DNA of 64,000 nt from an uncultured SAR86 cluster bacterium (lineage in GTDB: Bacteria > Pseudomonadota > Gammaproteobacteria > Magnimaribacterales > AG-339-G14): NCBI GenBank assembly GCA_902524805.1, contig CABZES010000001.1, positions 1 through 64,000 on the forward strand, read 5' to 3'. Position 1 is the stretch's first letter. The number at the start of each line of letters is the position of its first letter. The notes below the pieces were generated by a model that saw only the letters and a list, made by a program, of their open reading frames with translations, did no database searches and was not told where the DNA came from. Below, one piece after another: positions 6,850-18,171 of this stretch. The position numbers were made by a program, and so were the translations under genes.

Positions 6850-8676
6850 CTACTCTACCGTAACGGACTTAGCTAAGTTTCTTGGTTGATCGATATCTGT
6901 GCCTCTGATCAGAGCTACCTCGTAAGACAATATTTGCAGCGGGATAGTATAAAGAATTGGCGTTAATAAAAAGTCACATTTTGGCATGGTCATTAACTTG
7001 CCAGAATCGATTTGCATATTGCTAGATGCATCTCCAAAAACGTACAAAGTCCCGCTCCTTGCTTTTACTTCCTCCAAGTTTGAAATAAGTTTTTCGGCCA
7101 ATTCGCTTTCTGGAGCAAGCGCCACGACAGGCATATTCTCATCAATCAATGCTAGTGGTCCGTGTTTTAACTCGCCTGCTGGATAAGCTTCAGCATGAAT
7201 ATAAGAAATTTCTTTTAACTTTAATGCTCCTTCTTTAGCGATTGGATAAAACATACCGCGTCCAAGAAAAAGAGCATTGTCTTTTTCTGCAATTTTGGGC
7301 GAAATCTCTTGAATTTCTTTTTTTAGTTTTAAAGATTCTTCAACAATCTCAGGCAATGCTCTTAAAGCTGTAACAATTCTTGTTCTAAGTTTGGGATTAA
7401 CATTTTTTGCCTTGGCAATCGACATTGCCAACATCATCAATGCGACTAACTGAGTTGTAAAAGCTTTGGTAGAAGCAACACCTATTTCTGGACCAGCATT
7501 AGTGAGTAAGAGAAAATCAGATTCTCTAGCAATGGAGCTGGTTGGTACGTTGCAAATAGTTAAGGAGCCTAAGTAGCTTTGATTTTTTGCATGCCTCAAA
7601 GAAGTCAATGTATCCGCAGTCTCGCCAGATTGAGAAATAGTTACTAGCAAAGTATTTTCATCAATATAAGGATTTTTGTATGTATATTCACTCGCAAAAT
7701 CTATTTGCGTTGGTACTTGAGAAATTGCTGAAAACCAGTTTGCCGCAACTCTGCCTGCATGCAAGCTAGTGCCAGCAGCGACAATTTGGATTCTTTTTAC
7801 TTCCGCTAGCAACTTTGAAGAGCCTTCTCCGAAAATATTCTCTAAAACGTCTTCGCCACCGATTCTTCCATCTAAGGTATTTCTGATGGCTTGAGGTTGT
7901 TCGTAAATCTCCTTTTCCATGAAATGCTTATAATTCCCTTTTGAAGTCGTCTCAGCAGAAATATCAATTTTTGTGACATTTCTTTCAACAGCTTTTTGAT
8001 TTTCATCAAAGATTTCTAAGCCTGATGCCGAGACTGCTGCTGTGTCTCCATCTTCCAAAAAAATAAACTGATTTGTTAATTCGCCAATTGCCAAAGGATC
8101 TGAAGCAGCAAAATACTCATCTTTCCCCAAACCTAAAAGCAAAGGAGATTTGTTTCTGGCTAAATAAAAATAATTTGAGTCTTCCTTATCTATTGCTGCA
8201 ATTGCGTAGGCTCCCTCAAGACTAGTTTTAAGCGCCTGCATGCCTTCAATCATACTTTTGCCATCATTTAGAAAACTATCAATAAGGTGAGCTATCAATT
8301 CTGAATCCGTTTGAGACTGAAATAAATAACCTTTTTTTGATAAAGCAGCTTTCAAAGCTAAATAGTTTTCAATGATGCCGTTGTGCACAATAAACACTCT
8401 ATTTTTTGACGAATGAGGATGGGCATTTGATTCAGAAGGCTCGCCATGAGTTGCCCATCGAGTGTGCGCAATGCCTACTTTGCCTTTCGGCTTTTCTTGT
8501 ATCATTCTTTCTTCGAGCAAATTGACTTTCCCGAGCGTTCTTAAATGTGCAACACCATCCTCTTGGTGCAAAGCAATACCCGCCGAGTCATAACCTCGGT
8601 ACTCCATTTTATGAAGCCCCTGAACTAGAAGTTTTCCGACACTTCTGTCAGTAGCTGCTGCAATTATTCCGCACAT
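6850..8676 (-). CDS. glmS: Glutamine--fructose-6-phosphate aminotransferase (isomerizing)
   Basis: The 608-residue protein makes glucosamine-6-phosphate from fructose-6-phosphate and glutamine, the first step to UDP-GlcNAc for peptidoglycan and lipid A. The N-terminal glutaminase begins MCGIIAA, with Cys2 as the nucleophile. Two SIS domains (about 290-430 and 460-600) follow, with SQSGETADT in the sugar-binding part, and the protein ends in the conserved tail KSVTVE. It overlaps the end of glmU by one base, as part of an atp-glmU-glmS run. Its 3' end is the target of the neighbouring island: three further copies of the last seven codons lie downstream. The gene itself is intact and of normal length. 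Confidence 0.97.
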   Translation of the reverse strand: MCGIIAAATDRSVGKLLVQGLHKMEYRGYDSAGIALHQEDGVAHLRTLGKVNLLEERMIQEKPKGKVGIAHTRWATHGEPSESNAHPHSSKNRVFIVHNGIIENYLALKAALSKKGYLFQSQTDSELIAHLIDSFLNDGKSMIEGMQALKTSLEGAYAIAAIDKEDSNYFYLARNKSPLLLGLGKDEYFAASDPLAIGELTNQFIFLEDGDTAAVSASGLEIFDENQKAVERNVTKIDISAETTSKGNYKHFMEKEIYEQPQAIRNTLDGRIGGEDVLENIFGEGSSKLLAEVKRIQIVAAGTSLHAGRVAANWFSAISQVPTQIDFASEYTYKNPYIDENTLLVTISQSGETADTLTSLRHAKNQSYLGSLTICNVPTSSIARESDFLLLTNAGPEIGVASTKAFTTQLVALMMLAMSIAKAKNVNPKLRTRIVTALRALPEIVEESLKLKKEIQEISPKIAEKDNALFLGRGMFYPIAKEGALKLKEISYIHAEAYPAGELKHGPLALIDENMPVVALAPESELAEKLISNLEEVKARSGTLYVFGDASSNMQIDSGKLMTMPKCDFLLTPILYTIPLQILSYEVALIRGTDIDQPRNLAKSVTVE

Positions 8677-10022
8677 TATCTTTTCTTAATATTTTTTTGT
8701 TTGCTTCTGCCCAAAGCCAATTTATTTTCTGAAACGTTTTTTGTTATGACTGAACCAGCCCCGATCATGCTGTTTTTACCAATTATCAAAGGGGCAACAA
8801 GAGAGCTATTGGAGCCTATAAAAGCGTTTGATCCAACTTTGGTTTTGTTCTTATTTTTACCGTCGTAATTTACGAAAATTGTTCCAGCACCAACATTTAT
8901 CTCCGCCTCCAATGCGCCATCTCCTATGTAGGCTAAGTGCTTGGCTTTTGTTTTTTTGCCAATCTTGCTTCTTTTAACTTCAACAAAATTTCCTACTTCG
9001 ACGCCTTGTTCTAATTCTGCCCCTGGGCCAACATGGGCAAATGGGCCAATAGATGAATTGTCGCCAATTTGAGAATTTTCTATTACCGAATAAGGTTCTA
9101 CCTTAACTTTTTTATTTAATTTTGAATCTTTAATTACAGCGCCTGCTGAGATGATGCAATCATTTCCTAGTGAAACGTTTCCTTGTAAAACCACATTAAT
9201 ATCAATGAAGACATTTTTACCAATAACTATTTCACCTCTAAAATCTACTCGATTAACATCAGCAAATTTAACGCCCTTTTCTATGAAACTTTTTGCCATT
9301 TCTTTTTGATAGATACGCTCTAAATTTTGCAATTCTTGAGCATCGTTGGCGCCTAACAATTCTTCAGAATTTCCAAGGTTTATTACTGTTATGCTTTTTT
9401 CTTCATTGTGACAACAAGAAACAACATCCGTTAAATAATATTCCTTGGCAGCATTATTATTTTTGAGTTGAGGCAGCCAAACTTTTAAATTTTTAGATGA
9501 AGTGGCCATAATTCCTGAATTAACCTCAGTAATTTTTCTCTCACTAACAGATGCATCTTTTTCTTCAACTATGCCGACTACCTTTGAATTGCTTTGTCTA
9601 ATGATCCTACCTAAACCTTTTGGATTGGACGCTTCAAAAGTTAAAAGAGACAAATTATCTTTAGAAGTTCTTGAAATAAGTTTTTTTAAAGTTTTAATTC
9701 TTACCAAGGGCCCATCGCCGTAAACTACAACTACACAGGAGTTAGGTCTTAAACTCGATAGAGTTTGTTTGACTGCATGGCCCGTTCCAAGTTGCTTTCT
9801 TTGTAGCACCCAATTAGTTGATCTTGGAGCTTTTACAGAAGATTGAATGAGTTTGTTATGACCGCCGACTACTATATGAAGTTTTGACTTATTTATTTGA
9901 GAGCAAGTATCGATTACGTGTTGCAAAAGCGGTTTGTTGCCTAAAGGCTGGAGAACTTTGGGTAAATTAGACTGCATCCTCTTCCCTTCTCCAGCAGCTA
10001 ATATGATTATGTCGACATTCAT
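8676..10022 (-). CDS. glmU: Bifunctional GlmU: GlcN-1-P acetyltransferase and GlcNAc-1-P uridyltransferase
   Basis: GlmU catalyses the last two steps to UDP-GlcNAc. The N-terminal half is the uridyltransferase (LAAGEGKRMQSNLPKVL near the start, VVYGDGPL around the metal site). The C-terminal half is a left-handed beta-helix of hexapeptide repeats with GDGALEAEINVGAGT and NYDGKNKNKT in the acetyltransferase site. I prefer the ATG at 10022 (MNVDIIILAAGEG) over the TTG at 10037, because GlmU proteins start just before the LAAGxG motif. Length is about 448 residues, normal for the family. It follows atpC and precedes glmS, the usual gammaproteobacterial order. Confidence 0.96.
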   Translation of the reverse strand: MNVDIIILAAGEGKRMQSNLPKVLQPLGNKPLLQHVIDTCSQINKSKLHIVVGGHNKLIQSSVKAPRSTNWVLQRKQLGTGHAVKQTLSSLRPNSCVVVVYGDGPLVRIKTLKKLISRTSKDNLSLLTFEASNPKGLGRIIRQSNSKVVGIVEEKDASVSERKITEVNSGIMATSSKNLKVWLPQLKNNNAAKEYYLTDVVSCCHNEEKSITVINLGNSEELLGANDAQELQNLERIYQKEMAKSFIEKGVKFADVNRVDFRGEIVIGKNVFIDINVVLQGNVSLGNDCIISAGAVIKDSKLNKKVKVEPYSVIENSQIGDNSSIGPFAHVGPGAELEQGVEVGNFVEVKRSKIGKKTKAKHLAYIGDGALEAEINVGAGTIFVNYDGKNKNKTKVGSNAFIGSNSSLVAPLIIGKNSMIGAGSVITKNVSENKLALGRSKQKNIKKR

Positions 10023-10064
10023 TTTAAAAGAAGCCAATAAAATTGGCTTATGTGAGGTATTAAA

Positions 10065-10478
10065 CTACTTCTTGCGTAATTTGCGCAAGGTTTGAAGTCT
10101 TGCAGCGGCTTCAGCCAATTCAGCTCTAGCTCTTGAAAAATCTAAATCGGAGTCTGCATTTTCTTTAATTTTCTCAGCAGCTTCTCTGGCTTTTTCAGCT
10201 TGTTCTTCGTCAATATCTTCAGCTCTAATTGCAACATCGGACAAAAGCGTCACCACATCAGGTTGGACTTCTATGAAACCACCGGATAAAAAGAATACTT
10301 CTTCCTCGCCATTCTCTTTAACTATTTTTACTGGTCCAGGCTTGATGCCGGTTAAAAGTTGCGAGTGTCCTGGCGTGATTCCTAATTCGCCCATTGATCC
10401 TGTTGCAACAACCATGGAAACGCTCTCGGAGAAGATTTCCTTTTCGGCACTTACAATACTGCACTGAATGGTAGCCAT
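10065..10478 (-). CDS. atpC: ATP synthase F1 subunit epsilon
   Basis: The 137-residue protein is the epsilon subunit of the central stalk, which links rotor and catalytic head and can inhibit ATP hydrolysis. The N-terminal beta-sandwich shows EKEIFSESVSMVV and GELGITPGHSQLLTGIKPG, and the C-terminal two-helix part is alanine- and arginine-rich. It is the last gene of the atp operon, three bases after atpD. Length and layout are normal. Confidence 0.96.
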   Translation of the reverse strand: MATIQCSIVSAEKEIFSESVSMVVATGSMGELGITPGHSQLLTGIKPGPVKIVKENGEEEVFFLSGGFIEVQPDVVTLLSDVAIRAEDIDEEQAEKAREAAEKIKENADSDLDFSRARAELAEAAARLQTLRKLRKK

Positions 10479-10481
10479 GCT

Positions 10482-11861
<1,380 letters not shown>

Positions 11862-11874
11862 TTACCTCAAAAAT

Positions 11875-12735
11875 CTATATTGCTTCAGCTCCAGCAACAA
11901 TCTCAGAAAGTTCTTGAGTGATTGCTGCTTGCCTAGCATTGTTGTAAATAAGTTGTAATTCATCAATTATCGTTCCAGCGTTCTCTGTTGCATTTTTCAT
12001 TGCCACCATTTTTGCCGCTTGTTCACAGGCTATGTTTTCAATAACGGCTTGATATACCAGCGACTCGATGTATCTCTGCATCAATCCATCTAATAATTCT
12101 TTTGCGTCTGGTTCATAAATATAATCCCACCTATGTTTTAGTTCTGGCGTGTCCTCGGGCAACAAAGGGAGCAGTTGCCTAATTTCTGGCTGCTGGGTCA
12201 TTGTGTTTTCAAACCTGTTGCTGGCTAAGTAAACTTTATCTATCTCTCCTTGTTCAAATTTATCCAATAAAACTTTAATAGAGCCAATTAGATCTTCCAG
12301 AGAAGGAATATCACCTAACTTTTCAGAAGCAGCCACCACGTCTCCTCCAAAGGAATTAAAGAAAACTTTTGCTTTGGTGCCGATTGGGCAAAACATTTGT
12401 CTTATTCCGCTGTCAGTTTGTTCTTTTAGAAAAGGCAGCAAAGTTCTAAAGAGATTTATATTCAAACCACCACAAAGACCTTTATCAGACCCAATTACTA
12501 TAACTCCAGTACCTTTAACTTCTCTTTCCGACATATAAACTGGTTTATATTCTGGATTTGAATTAGCTAAGTGACCAATTACAGAAAGCATTCTATCGGC
12601 ATATGGTCTACCCATTTCCATTCTGTCTTGGGTTTTTCTCATTTTACTTGACGCAACCATTTCCATTGCGCTAGTTATCTTCTGCGTATTTGTAATACTT
12701 GAAATTTGTTTTCTTATTTCTTTAGTATTAGCCAT
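11875..12735 (-). CDS. atpG: ATP synthase F1 subunit gamma
   Basis: The 286-residue subunit forms the rotating shaft inside the F1 hexamer. Long N- and C-terminal helices ([53 protein letters not shown]) form the coiled coil, and a Rossmann-like middle contains [11 protein letters not shown]. It lies three bases after atpA and before atpD. Length is typical of bacterial AtpG. Confidence 0.97.
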   Translation of the reverse strand: MANTKEIRKQISSITNTQKITSAMEMVASSKMRKTQDRMEMGRPYADRMLSVIGHLANSNPEYKPVYMSEREVKGTGVIVIGSDKGLCGGLNINLFRTLLPFLKEQTDSGIRQMFCPIGTKAKVFFNSFGGDVVAASEKLGDIPSLEDLIGSIKVLLDKFEQGEIDKVYLASNRFENTMTQQPEIRQLLPLLPEDTPELKHRWDYIYEPDAKELLDGLMQRYIESLVYQAVIENIACEQAAKMVAMKNATENAGTIIDELQLIYNNARQAAITQELSEIVAGAEAI

Positions 12736-12738
12736 AGA

Positions 12739-14283
12739 TTACCAAGTTTGCGTTGATTTAAATTTGTCGATGGCATCGGCAAAAGTTTTAATCACTTCAT
12801 CAGAGTACTCTCCCGAAACAGCCAAAGCGTCCATAAAGTCTTTGTGTTCGGTTGCCATATAAGAAAGGAGAGCAGATTCGAAGTCAGCAATTTTTGTTAA
12901 CTCCACGTCTTTTAAATGTCCTTTTTCAACTGCAAATAATACGAGTCCCATTTCCGAAACTGACATTGGTGAATACTGCTTTTGTTTCATCAGCTCAGTT
13001 ACTTTTTGACCAAGCTCAAGTTGCTCTCTTGAGGCATCATCTAAATCCGAGGCGAACTGAGCAAAAGCTTCTAACTCTCTAAATTGTGCCAAGGCAATCC
13101 TAACTCCACCTCCAAGTTTTTTGATAAGCGGCGTTTGAGCTGCTCCACCGACCCTGGAGACTGATATTCCAGGATTCATTGCTGGCAAAAGCCCTTTGTT
13201 AAAGTAGGAAGTTTCTAAGAATATTTGTCCATCAGTAATTGAAATAACGTTGGTTGGCACAAAAGCAGATACATCGCCTGCTTGCGTTTCAATAATTGGT
13301 AAAGCAGTTAAGGAGCCTGTTTGTTCTTTTACTTTTCCATCGGTTTCTTCAGAGACGTATTCCTCATTAACCCGGCAGGCTCTTTCTAAAAGTCTTGAAT
13401 GCAAATAAAAAATGTCTCCTGGATATGCCTCTCGTCCTGGCGGTCTCCTCAACAAAAGAGAAATTTGACGATAAGCGACTGCTTGCTTAGACAGATCATC
13501 ATAAATAATTAAAGCATCCTCACCTTTATCTCTAAAGTATTCTCCCATTGAGCAGCCAGAATATGGTGCTAAAAATTGCATTGGTGCAGGATCAGCCGCA
13601 CCTGCAGCAACGACAATGGTGTGCTCCATTGCGCCGAATTCTTCTAGTTTTCTAACTACTGCTGCAATAGAAGATTGTTTTTGTCCCACTGCAACATAGA
13701 CACAGGTTACGCCTGTGCCCTTCTGATTAATGATCGCATCTAAAGCGATCGCTGTTTTTCCAGTTTGCCTGTCTCCGATAATAAGCTCTCTCTGACCTCT
13801 GCCAATGGGCACCATGCTGTCAACAGCTTTTAAGCCAATTTGAACTGGTTCATCTACGGGTTTTCTAGTCATGACCCCGGGCGCCACTTTTTCCACCGGC
13901 GAAGTAAGCTTGCTGTCAATTGGGCCTTTGCCGTCAATTGGATTTCCAAGGGCATCGACTACCCTGCCTACTAGTTCCGGCCCTACTGGAACCTCTAAAA
14001 TCTTCCCAGTACATTTTGCTGTATCGCCTTCTGCTAGCTGTTTGTAATCACCAAATATGACGACGCCAACTGAATCTCTTTCTAAATTAAGGGCCATACC
14101 AAAAATGCCGCCTTGAAACTCAATCAATTCCCCATACATGGCTTCGCTTAAGCCATGCACTCTTGCGATTCCATCGGAAAGGAATACAATTGTTCCTTCG
14201 TTAGATTCGTCTGAGGACACCTCTAAATTATTTATTCTATCTTTAATAATTTTGCTTATTTCTGATGGGTTTAAGTTATCCAT
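12739..14283 (-). CDS. atpA: ATP synthase F1 subunit alpha
   Basis: The 514-residue non-catalytic nucleotide-binding subunit carries the P-loop GDRQTGKT at about 170-177 and the signature [14 protein letters not shown]. It alternates with beta in the hexamer and provides the arginine finger region. It stands between atpH and atpG, with short spacers. Length and motifs are normal. Confidence 0.98.
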   Translation of the reverse strand: MDNLNPSEISKIIKDRINNLEVSSDESNEGTIVFLSDGIARVHGLSEAMYGELIEFQGGIFGMALNLERDSVGVVIFGDYKQLAEGDTAKCTGKILEVPVGPELVGRVVDALGNPIDGKGPIDSKLTSPVEKVAPGVMTRKPVDEPVQIGLKAVDSMVPIGRGQRELIIGDRQTGKTAIALDAIINQKGTGVTCVYVAVGQKQSSIAAVVRKLEEFGAMEHTIVVAAGAADPAPMQFLAPYSGCSMGEYFRDKGEDALIIYDDLSKQAVAYRQISLLLRRPPGREAYPGDIFYLHSRLLERACRVNEEYVSEETDGKVKEQTGSLTALPIIETQAGDVSAFVPTNVISITDGQIFLETSYFNKGLLPAMNPGISVSRVGGAAQTPLIKKLGGGVRIALAQFRELEAFAQFASDLDDASREQLELGQKVTELMKQKQYSPMSVSEMGLVLFAVEKGHLKDVELTKIADFESALLSYMATEHKDFMDALAVSGEYSDEVIKTFADAIDKFKSTQTW

Positions 14284-14293
14284 TTCGTACCTA

Positions 14294-14830
14294 CTAGTTT
14301 CTAAGTTCTGCCTTTAAGGCCTCAAGTTTGTTTTTTAATGACAAATCAATTACTTGATCGTCATATGAAATTTTTATCCCGCCTATCAAAGATTTATCTA
14401 TATCTGTTGAGGCGTTAATTATTGATCCCGTTCTTTTTTGCATTGCTTTTTTAATTTTTTCGACTTGTTCAGAATCCAAGGCATAAGAAGACGATATGAC
14501 TATATTTTTTTCATTTTTCTCTAAAGCAACCAAATTTTTAAAATTATCAAGTACACTTTTCAAAAGTTTTAGTCTATTAGCCTGCCCCAGAACTAATACA
14601 AAATTGAGCACTTTATTCGATATTTCTCCTTCAAAGAGTTTTGCAAAAGTTTCAGCTTTTATTTTTTGAGAAATGTCCGGAGAATCAATCAAGCGTTTGA
14701 CTTCGACTTCAAGCATGGAGATAGCTACAAGGGTTAAATCAGAAACCCAAAGGTCCAGAGCATTTTCTTCTTTTGCAATTTCAAAAATTGCTTCAGCATA
14801 AGGCCTTGATTGAGTGAGTAATTCCGACAT
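14294..14830 (-). CDS. atpH: ATP synthase F1 subunit delta
   Basis: The 178-residue subunit sits on top of F1 and anchors the peripheral stalk. It starts [18 protein letters not shown], the usual N-terminal pattern, and ends with the conserved [24 protein letters not shown]. It lies between atpF and atpA in operon order, four bases after atpF. Length is normal. Confidence 0.95.
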   Translation of the reverse strand: MSELLTQSRPYAEAIFEIAKEENALDLWVSDLTLVAISMLEVEVKRLIDSPDISQKIKAETFAKLFEGEISNKVLNFVLVLGQANRLKLLKSVLDNFKNLVALEKNEKNIVISSSYALDSEQVEKIKKAMQKRTGSIINASTDIDKSLIGGIKISYDDQVIDLSLKNKLEALKAELRN

Positions 14831-14834
14831 GCTT

Positions 14835-15305
14835 TTATAAATCTTTAATTAACGAATCGACGATATCTTTGTTTGAAGATTCATCGACTTCTTTGTTTAA
14901 TATTTGTTCAGCTCCTGCGATGACCAATGCAGCAACTTCTTCTCTAAGGCCTTCTTTAGCTTTTGTTATATTTTGTTCTATGTCAGCTTCAGCGCTATCT
15001 TTTATTTTCTTTTGTTCTTCAATAGCTTGATTTTTAGCTTCATCGACAATTTGATCTCCTCTAGAGCCAGCCTGCGCAATAAGCATAGAGGCTTCAGACT
15101 TTGCGTCTTCTACTAGCTTTCTCGATTCTTCATTAGCCTCTTCAAGCTTTCTTTGTGACTGACTAGCAGCCTCTAAACCCTCAGAAATTTCTTCTTGTCT
15201 AGCTTCTAGAATGTTTGAAAAACTTGGCCAAAGATATCTGTAAGTGATAAAAATAAAAATGCAAAAAGCTATTAGCTCCGCAAAAAAAGTAGCATTAACG
15301 TTCAT
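14835..15305 (-). CDS. atpF: ATP synthase Fo subunit b
   Basis: The 156-residue protein has one N-terminal membrane helix (ATFFAELIAFCIFIFITYRYLWP) and then a long charged coiled coil rich in Ala, Glu and Lys, the peripheral stalk. It ends in a helical region that would contact delta. Only one b subunit gene is present, as in other gammaproteobacteria. It lies between atpE and atpH. Confidence 0.96.
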   Translation of the reverse strand: MNVNATFFAELIAFCIFIFITYRYLWPSFSNILEARQEEISEGLEAASQSQRKLEEANEESRKLVEDAKSEASMLIAQAGSRGDQIVDEAKNQAIEEQKKIKDSAEADIEQNITKAKEGLREEVAALVIAGAEQILNKEVDESSNKDIVDSLIKDL

Positions 15306-15318
15306 TTATTATTTTCTT

Positions 15319-15540
15319 TTACGTGAATAAAAACAATAATCCAACGGCCAACGAAATTACAGGCAATGCATCGATCAAACCCATAGCAATTAGAAGTTGA
15401 CCAAATAAAAGTCCTTGTAATTCTGGCTGTCTAGCCAAAGCTTCTATGTATTTTGAAGTTAAAGTACCAATCCCGATTCCGGCTCCAAGCGCACCGAGTC
15501 CGGTGAGCAAAGCTCCTGCAACCAATCTTAACTCTTCCAT
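15319..15540 (-). CDS. atpE: ATP synthase Fo subunit c
   Basis: The 73-residue hairpin of two membrane helices forms the rotor ring. The glycine-rich first helix (GALLTGLGALGAGIGIG), the polar loop ARQPE and the ion-binding Asp57 in MGLIDALPVI are all visible. An aspartate there, without the Glu-Ser pair of sodium-type rings, points to proton coupling. The gene follows atpB, with AGGAGAAAAAA upstream as the ribosome binding site. Confidence 0.97.
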   Translation of the reverse strand: MEELRLVAGALLTGLGALGAGIGIGTLTSKYIEALARQPELQGLLFGQLLIAMGLIDALPVISLAVGLLFLFT

Positions 15541-15562
15541 TTTTTTCTCCTTTTATTTTGGG

Positions 15563-16447
15563 CTAGTGTTTCGCACAAGCCAAGTTAATGTAAGCAATGG
15601 TCAGCATCATAAAGATATATGCCTGCAAAGCAATTATAAGTATGTGGAAAAGAGCCCACACCAAATTCATCATAAGCCCTGGTATAAACCACAGCGTTTG
15701 TCCAAATGACAATAGAAACTGTCCGAACATAATTCCTATTAAGATGAAAATCATTTCTCCGGCGAAAAGATTTCCATAAAGTCTTAAAGCAAGAGCCACA
15801 TGTTTTGAGAAGTAGCCTACCAATTCTATGGGGTTTATGAATTCTTTCAAAAACCCGCCGAGGCCGTGATTGGCTATTGTGTAATAAGTTACGAAAAACA
15901 TCACAACTAAGGCTAATGCTAACGGAGCATTTACATCTGCTGTTGGCAAAACCTTAAAATATCCTACGTAACTAGTCCCCTCAGAATTAACCAAGTTAGC
16001 TCCGAAAAAGTTTGTCATCTCTACAGGAAGCAAGTCCATTAAGTTCCAAGACAAAATCCAAACACATGATGCAAAAGCGAGCGGTCCAATGATTTTTGAA
16101 GTGCCATGAAAATTACTTTTCACCGCCCCGCTTATAAACTCAAAAACGAATTCAGCGAAGTTTTGAACTTTTCCTGGGACGCCCTTTTTGGCGCCCATCA
16201 ATACCAGACCAAAAAAACCAAAAAAAATTAAACCCAGAAAAGTGGACATAAAAATTGTATCAAGGTGGAAAGACCAAAAACCCATCTCTGAAACCTTGCA
16301 TGAAGTTTCTTTAAAAATATTTTGCTGATGATTTGCAAAACCCCAGCTTTGGGATTTTTCGCACCAACCATAAGTTAAATTGGTCAAATGGTGACTAATA
16401 TAATCAGCCGTTGATGTTAGATTTTCTGTAAGATTTTTCTCTGCCAT
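15563..16447 (-). CDS. atpB: ATP synthase Fo subunit a
   Basis: This is the proton-channel subunit beside the c ring. It has several membrane helices, including one with the essential arginine in HVALALRLYGNLFAGE and the C-terminal ALFHILIIALQAYIFMMLTIAY. I chose the ATG at 16447 (MAEKNLTENLTSTADYISHHL), which matches the usual gammaproteobacterial N-terminus, rather than the TTG at 16495. About 294 residues result. The regulatory gene atpI, which normally stands upstream, is absent: parB follows after a short gap. Confidence 0.95.
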   Translation of the reverse strand: MAEKNLTENLTSTADYISHHLTNLTYGWCEKSQSWGFANHQQNIFKETSCKVSEMGFWSFHLDTIFMSTFLGLIFFGFFGLVLMGAKKGVPGKVQNFAEFVFEFISGAVKSNFHGTSKIIGPLAFASCVWILSWNLMDLLPVEMTNFFGANLVNSEGTSYVGYFKVLPTADVNAPLALALVVMFFVTYYTIANHGLGGFLKEFINPIELVGYFSKHVALALRLYGNLFAGEMIFILIGIMFGQFLLSFGQTLWFIPGLMMNLVWALFHILIIALQAYIFMMLTIAYINLACAKH

Positions 16448-16519
16448 AAGTAGCTCGGGCAAAGCATTATAGTTAGGTCTGTGCTCTCTATTCAAGAGCT
16501 TAATAGATTTTTTTTTAGC

Positions 16520-17377
16520 TTATTCTTTTTTTCTAAGCGGCTTTATTATTTGATCCAATTGTTCCAAATTCTTGTAAGAAAAAGTTATTTTTCCAGAGCC
16601 CTTTTTTTGGTGAGAAATAATTACTTTGGCTCCTAAAGTATCGCCCAATTCCGTCTCTAAGTTAGTTAAATTTGGATCTTTTGGTGACTGCGGCTTCGCC
16701 CCTTTTTCTTGCTGATAAGATTTAGCTAAATTCTCCGCTTGTCTTGTAGAAAGGCCTGACTTGACTATCTTATTGGCAAATTTTTCTTGTATAGCTTCAG
16801 GCAAAGTTAGCAACGGTCTGGCGTGTCCCATGCTTAAGCTACCTTCTTCAAGCATTGCCTGAACTGGCATAGCCAGTTGAAGCAGCCTTAAAGAATTCGT
16901 AATGGCCGTTCTTGATTTACCTAAAGATAGGCCAAGGTCTTCTTGGGTGACGTTAAATTCTTTTTGCAGCCTTTGAATCCCTTTTGCTTCATCAAGGGGG
17001 TTTAAGTCTTCTCTTTGTAGATTTTCTATCAGCCCCATCTTTATTATTTCTTCGTCACTTAGATCTTTTACTACAATGGGGACCTCAGAAAGGCCTGCCC
17101 TTTTTGATGCTCTCAATCTTCTTTCTCCTGCAACCAGTTCAAAATTTCCTACCGAAGTTTTTCTTACTATTAGAGGCTGTATTACTCCTTGAGATTTTAT
17201 GGAAGCCGTTAAATCCTCAAGGCTTTCTTCTGATATATCTGTTCTAGCTTGAAATCTGCTAGGCGAGATATTGTCTATGCTCGCCATGGATGAATCTGTA
17301 TTCTTAATTGAAGAAATTTCTTCTCCAAGCAATGCGCCTAAACCTTTTTTTAGAGTTTTCTTTTTGTCGTCAGTCAT
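16520..17377 (-). CDS. parB: Chromosome partitioning protein ParB
   Basis: The 285-residue protein binds parS and spreads on DNA to form the partition complex. The N-terminal ParB/CTPase domain shows QARTDISEESLEDLTASIKSQGVIQPL and GERRLRASKRAGL. The central helix-turn-helix (LGLSLGKSRTAITNSLRLL, GHARPLLTLP) reads parS, and the C-terminus would dimerise. The start overlaps the end of parA by eight bases. A perfect parS lies in recF at 27640-27655, within the same origin region. Confidence 0.95.
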   Translation of the reverse strand: MTDDKKKTLKKGLGALLGEEISSIKNTDSSMASIDNISPSRFQARTDISEESLEDLTASIKSQGVIQPLIVRKTSVGNFELVAGERRLRASKRAGLSEVPIVVKDLSDEEIIKMGLIENLQREDLNPLDEAKGIQRLQKEFNVTQEDLGLSLGKSRTAITNSLRLLQLAMPVQAMLEEGSLSMGHARPLLTLPEAIQEKFANKIVKSGLSTRQAENLAKSYQQEKGAKPQSPKDPNLTNLETELGDTLGAKVIISHQKKGSGKITFSYKNLEQLDQIIKPLRKKE

Positions 17378-18161
17378 TTATAAGGCTTGCTGAATTGGTT
17401 TCGTATTTGTTTATTATTTCTCCTGCTAATGCTAAATACGCCAGTGTTCCCTTTGCCTCTGGCTCATAATAGAGAGCAGGCATGCCAAAACTTGGGGCTT
17501 CTGCTAATTTAACATTTCTAGGAATTACTGTGTCGCATAGCTGTTCAGAAAAGTGTTCTTCGAGCTCTTGGGAAACCTCTCTTGAAAGTCTTATCCTTGA
17601 GTCGTACATTGTTCTTAATATACCGTTTATTTCAATCTTTTCTCCTGTAGCATCATTTATTTCATTTATTGTTTTATTCATTGAAGCCAGCCCTTCTAGA
17701 GAATAGTATTCGCACTGGAGTGGAATTAAAACTTTTGACGCCGCTCTCAATGCGCTGACAGAAAGCATCCCAAGTGACGGAGGGCAATCAATCACTGTGT
17801 AGTCGTAATCTTCACCTAAATCTTTAAGTTTTTCTTTAAGGATAGCAGTAGGGCTCGGCAAAGGACTTAGCTCTATTTCAGCAGATATCAAATCGGTACT
17901 GGCTGGAATAAGGTCGAATTTATATCTCGTTTCTTCAATGACTTTCTCAAGAGAGCTGTCATTGTCAACCAAGACATCAATAAGAGAAATTTTTTTTTGC
18001 TTTTTTTCTTCGCCTGTCCCTGTTGTCGAGTTGGCTTGGGCGTCTAGATCTATTAATAGAACTTTCCGAGAAGCTGCCGAAAGTGAAGCCGCAAGATTTA
18101 AGGCGGTTGTGGTTTTGCCCACACCTCCTTTTTGATTTGCAACAACTAGAGTAATCAACAA
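17370..18161 (-). CDS. parA: Chromosome partitioning ATPase ParA
   Basis: The 263-residue protein is a Walker-type ATPase that moves ParB-parS complexes over the nucleoid. It begins LVVANQKGGVGKTTTALNLAASL with the deviant P-loop KGGVGKTT, followed by LLIDLDAQANSTTG and VIDCPPSLGMLSVSAL. It overlaps parB by eight bases, so translation is probably coupled. It stands directly after rsmG, the usual arrangement near the origin. Confidence 0.96.
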   Translation of the reverse strand: MLITLVVANQKGGVGKTTTALNLAASLSAASRKVLLIDLDAQANSTTGTGEEKKQKKISLIDVLVDNDSSLEKVIEETRYKFDLIPASTDLISAEIELSPLPSPTAILKEKLKDLGEDYDYTVIDCPPSLGMLSVSALRAASKVLIPLQCEYYSLEGLASMNKTINEINDATGEKIEINGILRTMYDSRIRLSREVSQELEEHFSEQLCDTVIPRNVKLAEAPSFGMPALYYEPEAKGTLAYLALAGEIINKYETNSASLIND

Positions 18162-18171
18162 AATTACTATA

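Noticed and set aside
4653-6850. A Tn7-type transposon downstream of glmS.
   Set aside because: No TnsA, TnsB, TnsC or TnsD gene is visible, the ends do not look like Tn7 ends, and Tn7 leaves glmS coding sequence unduplicated.
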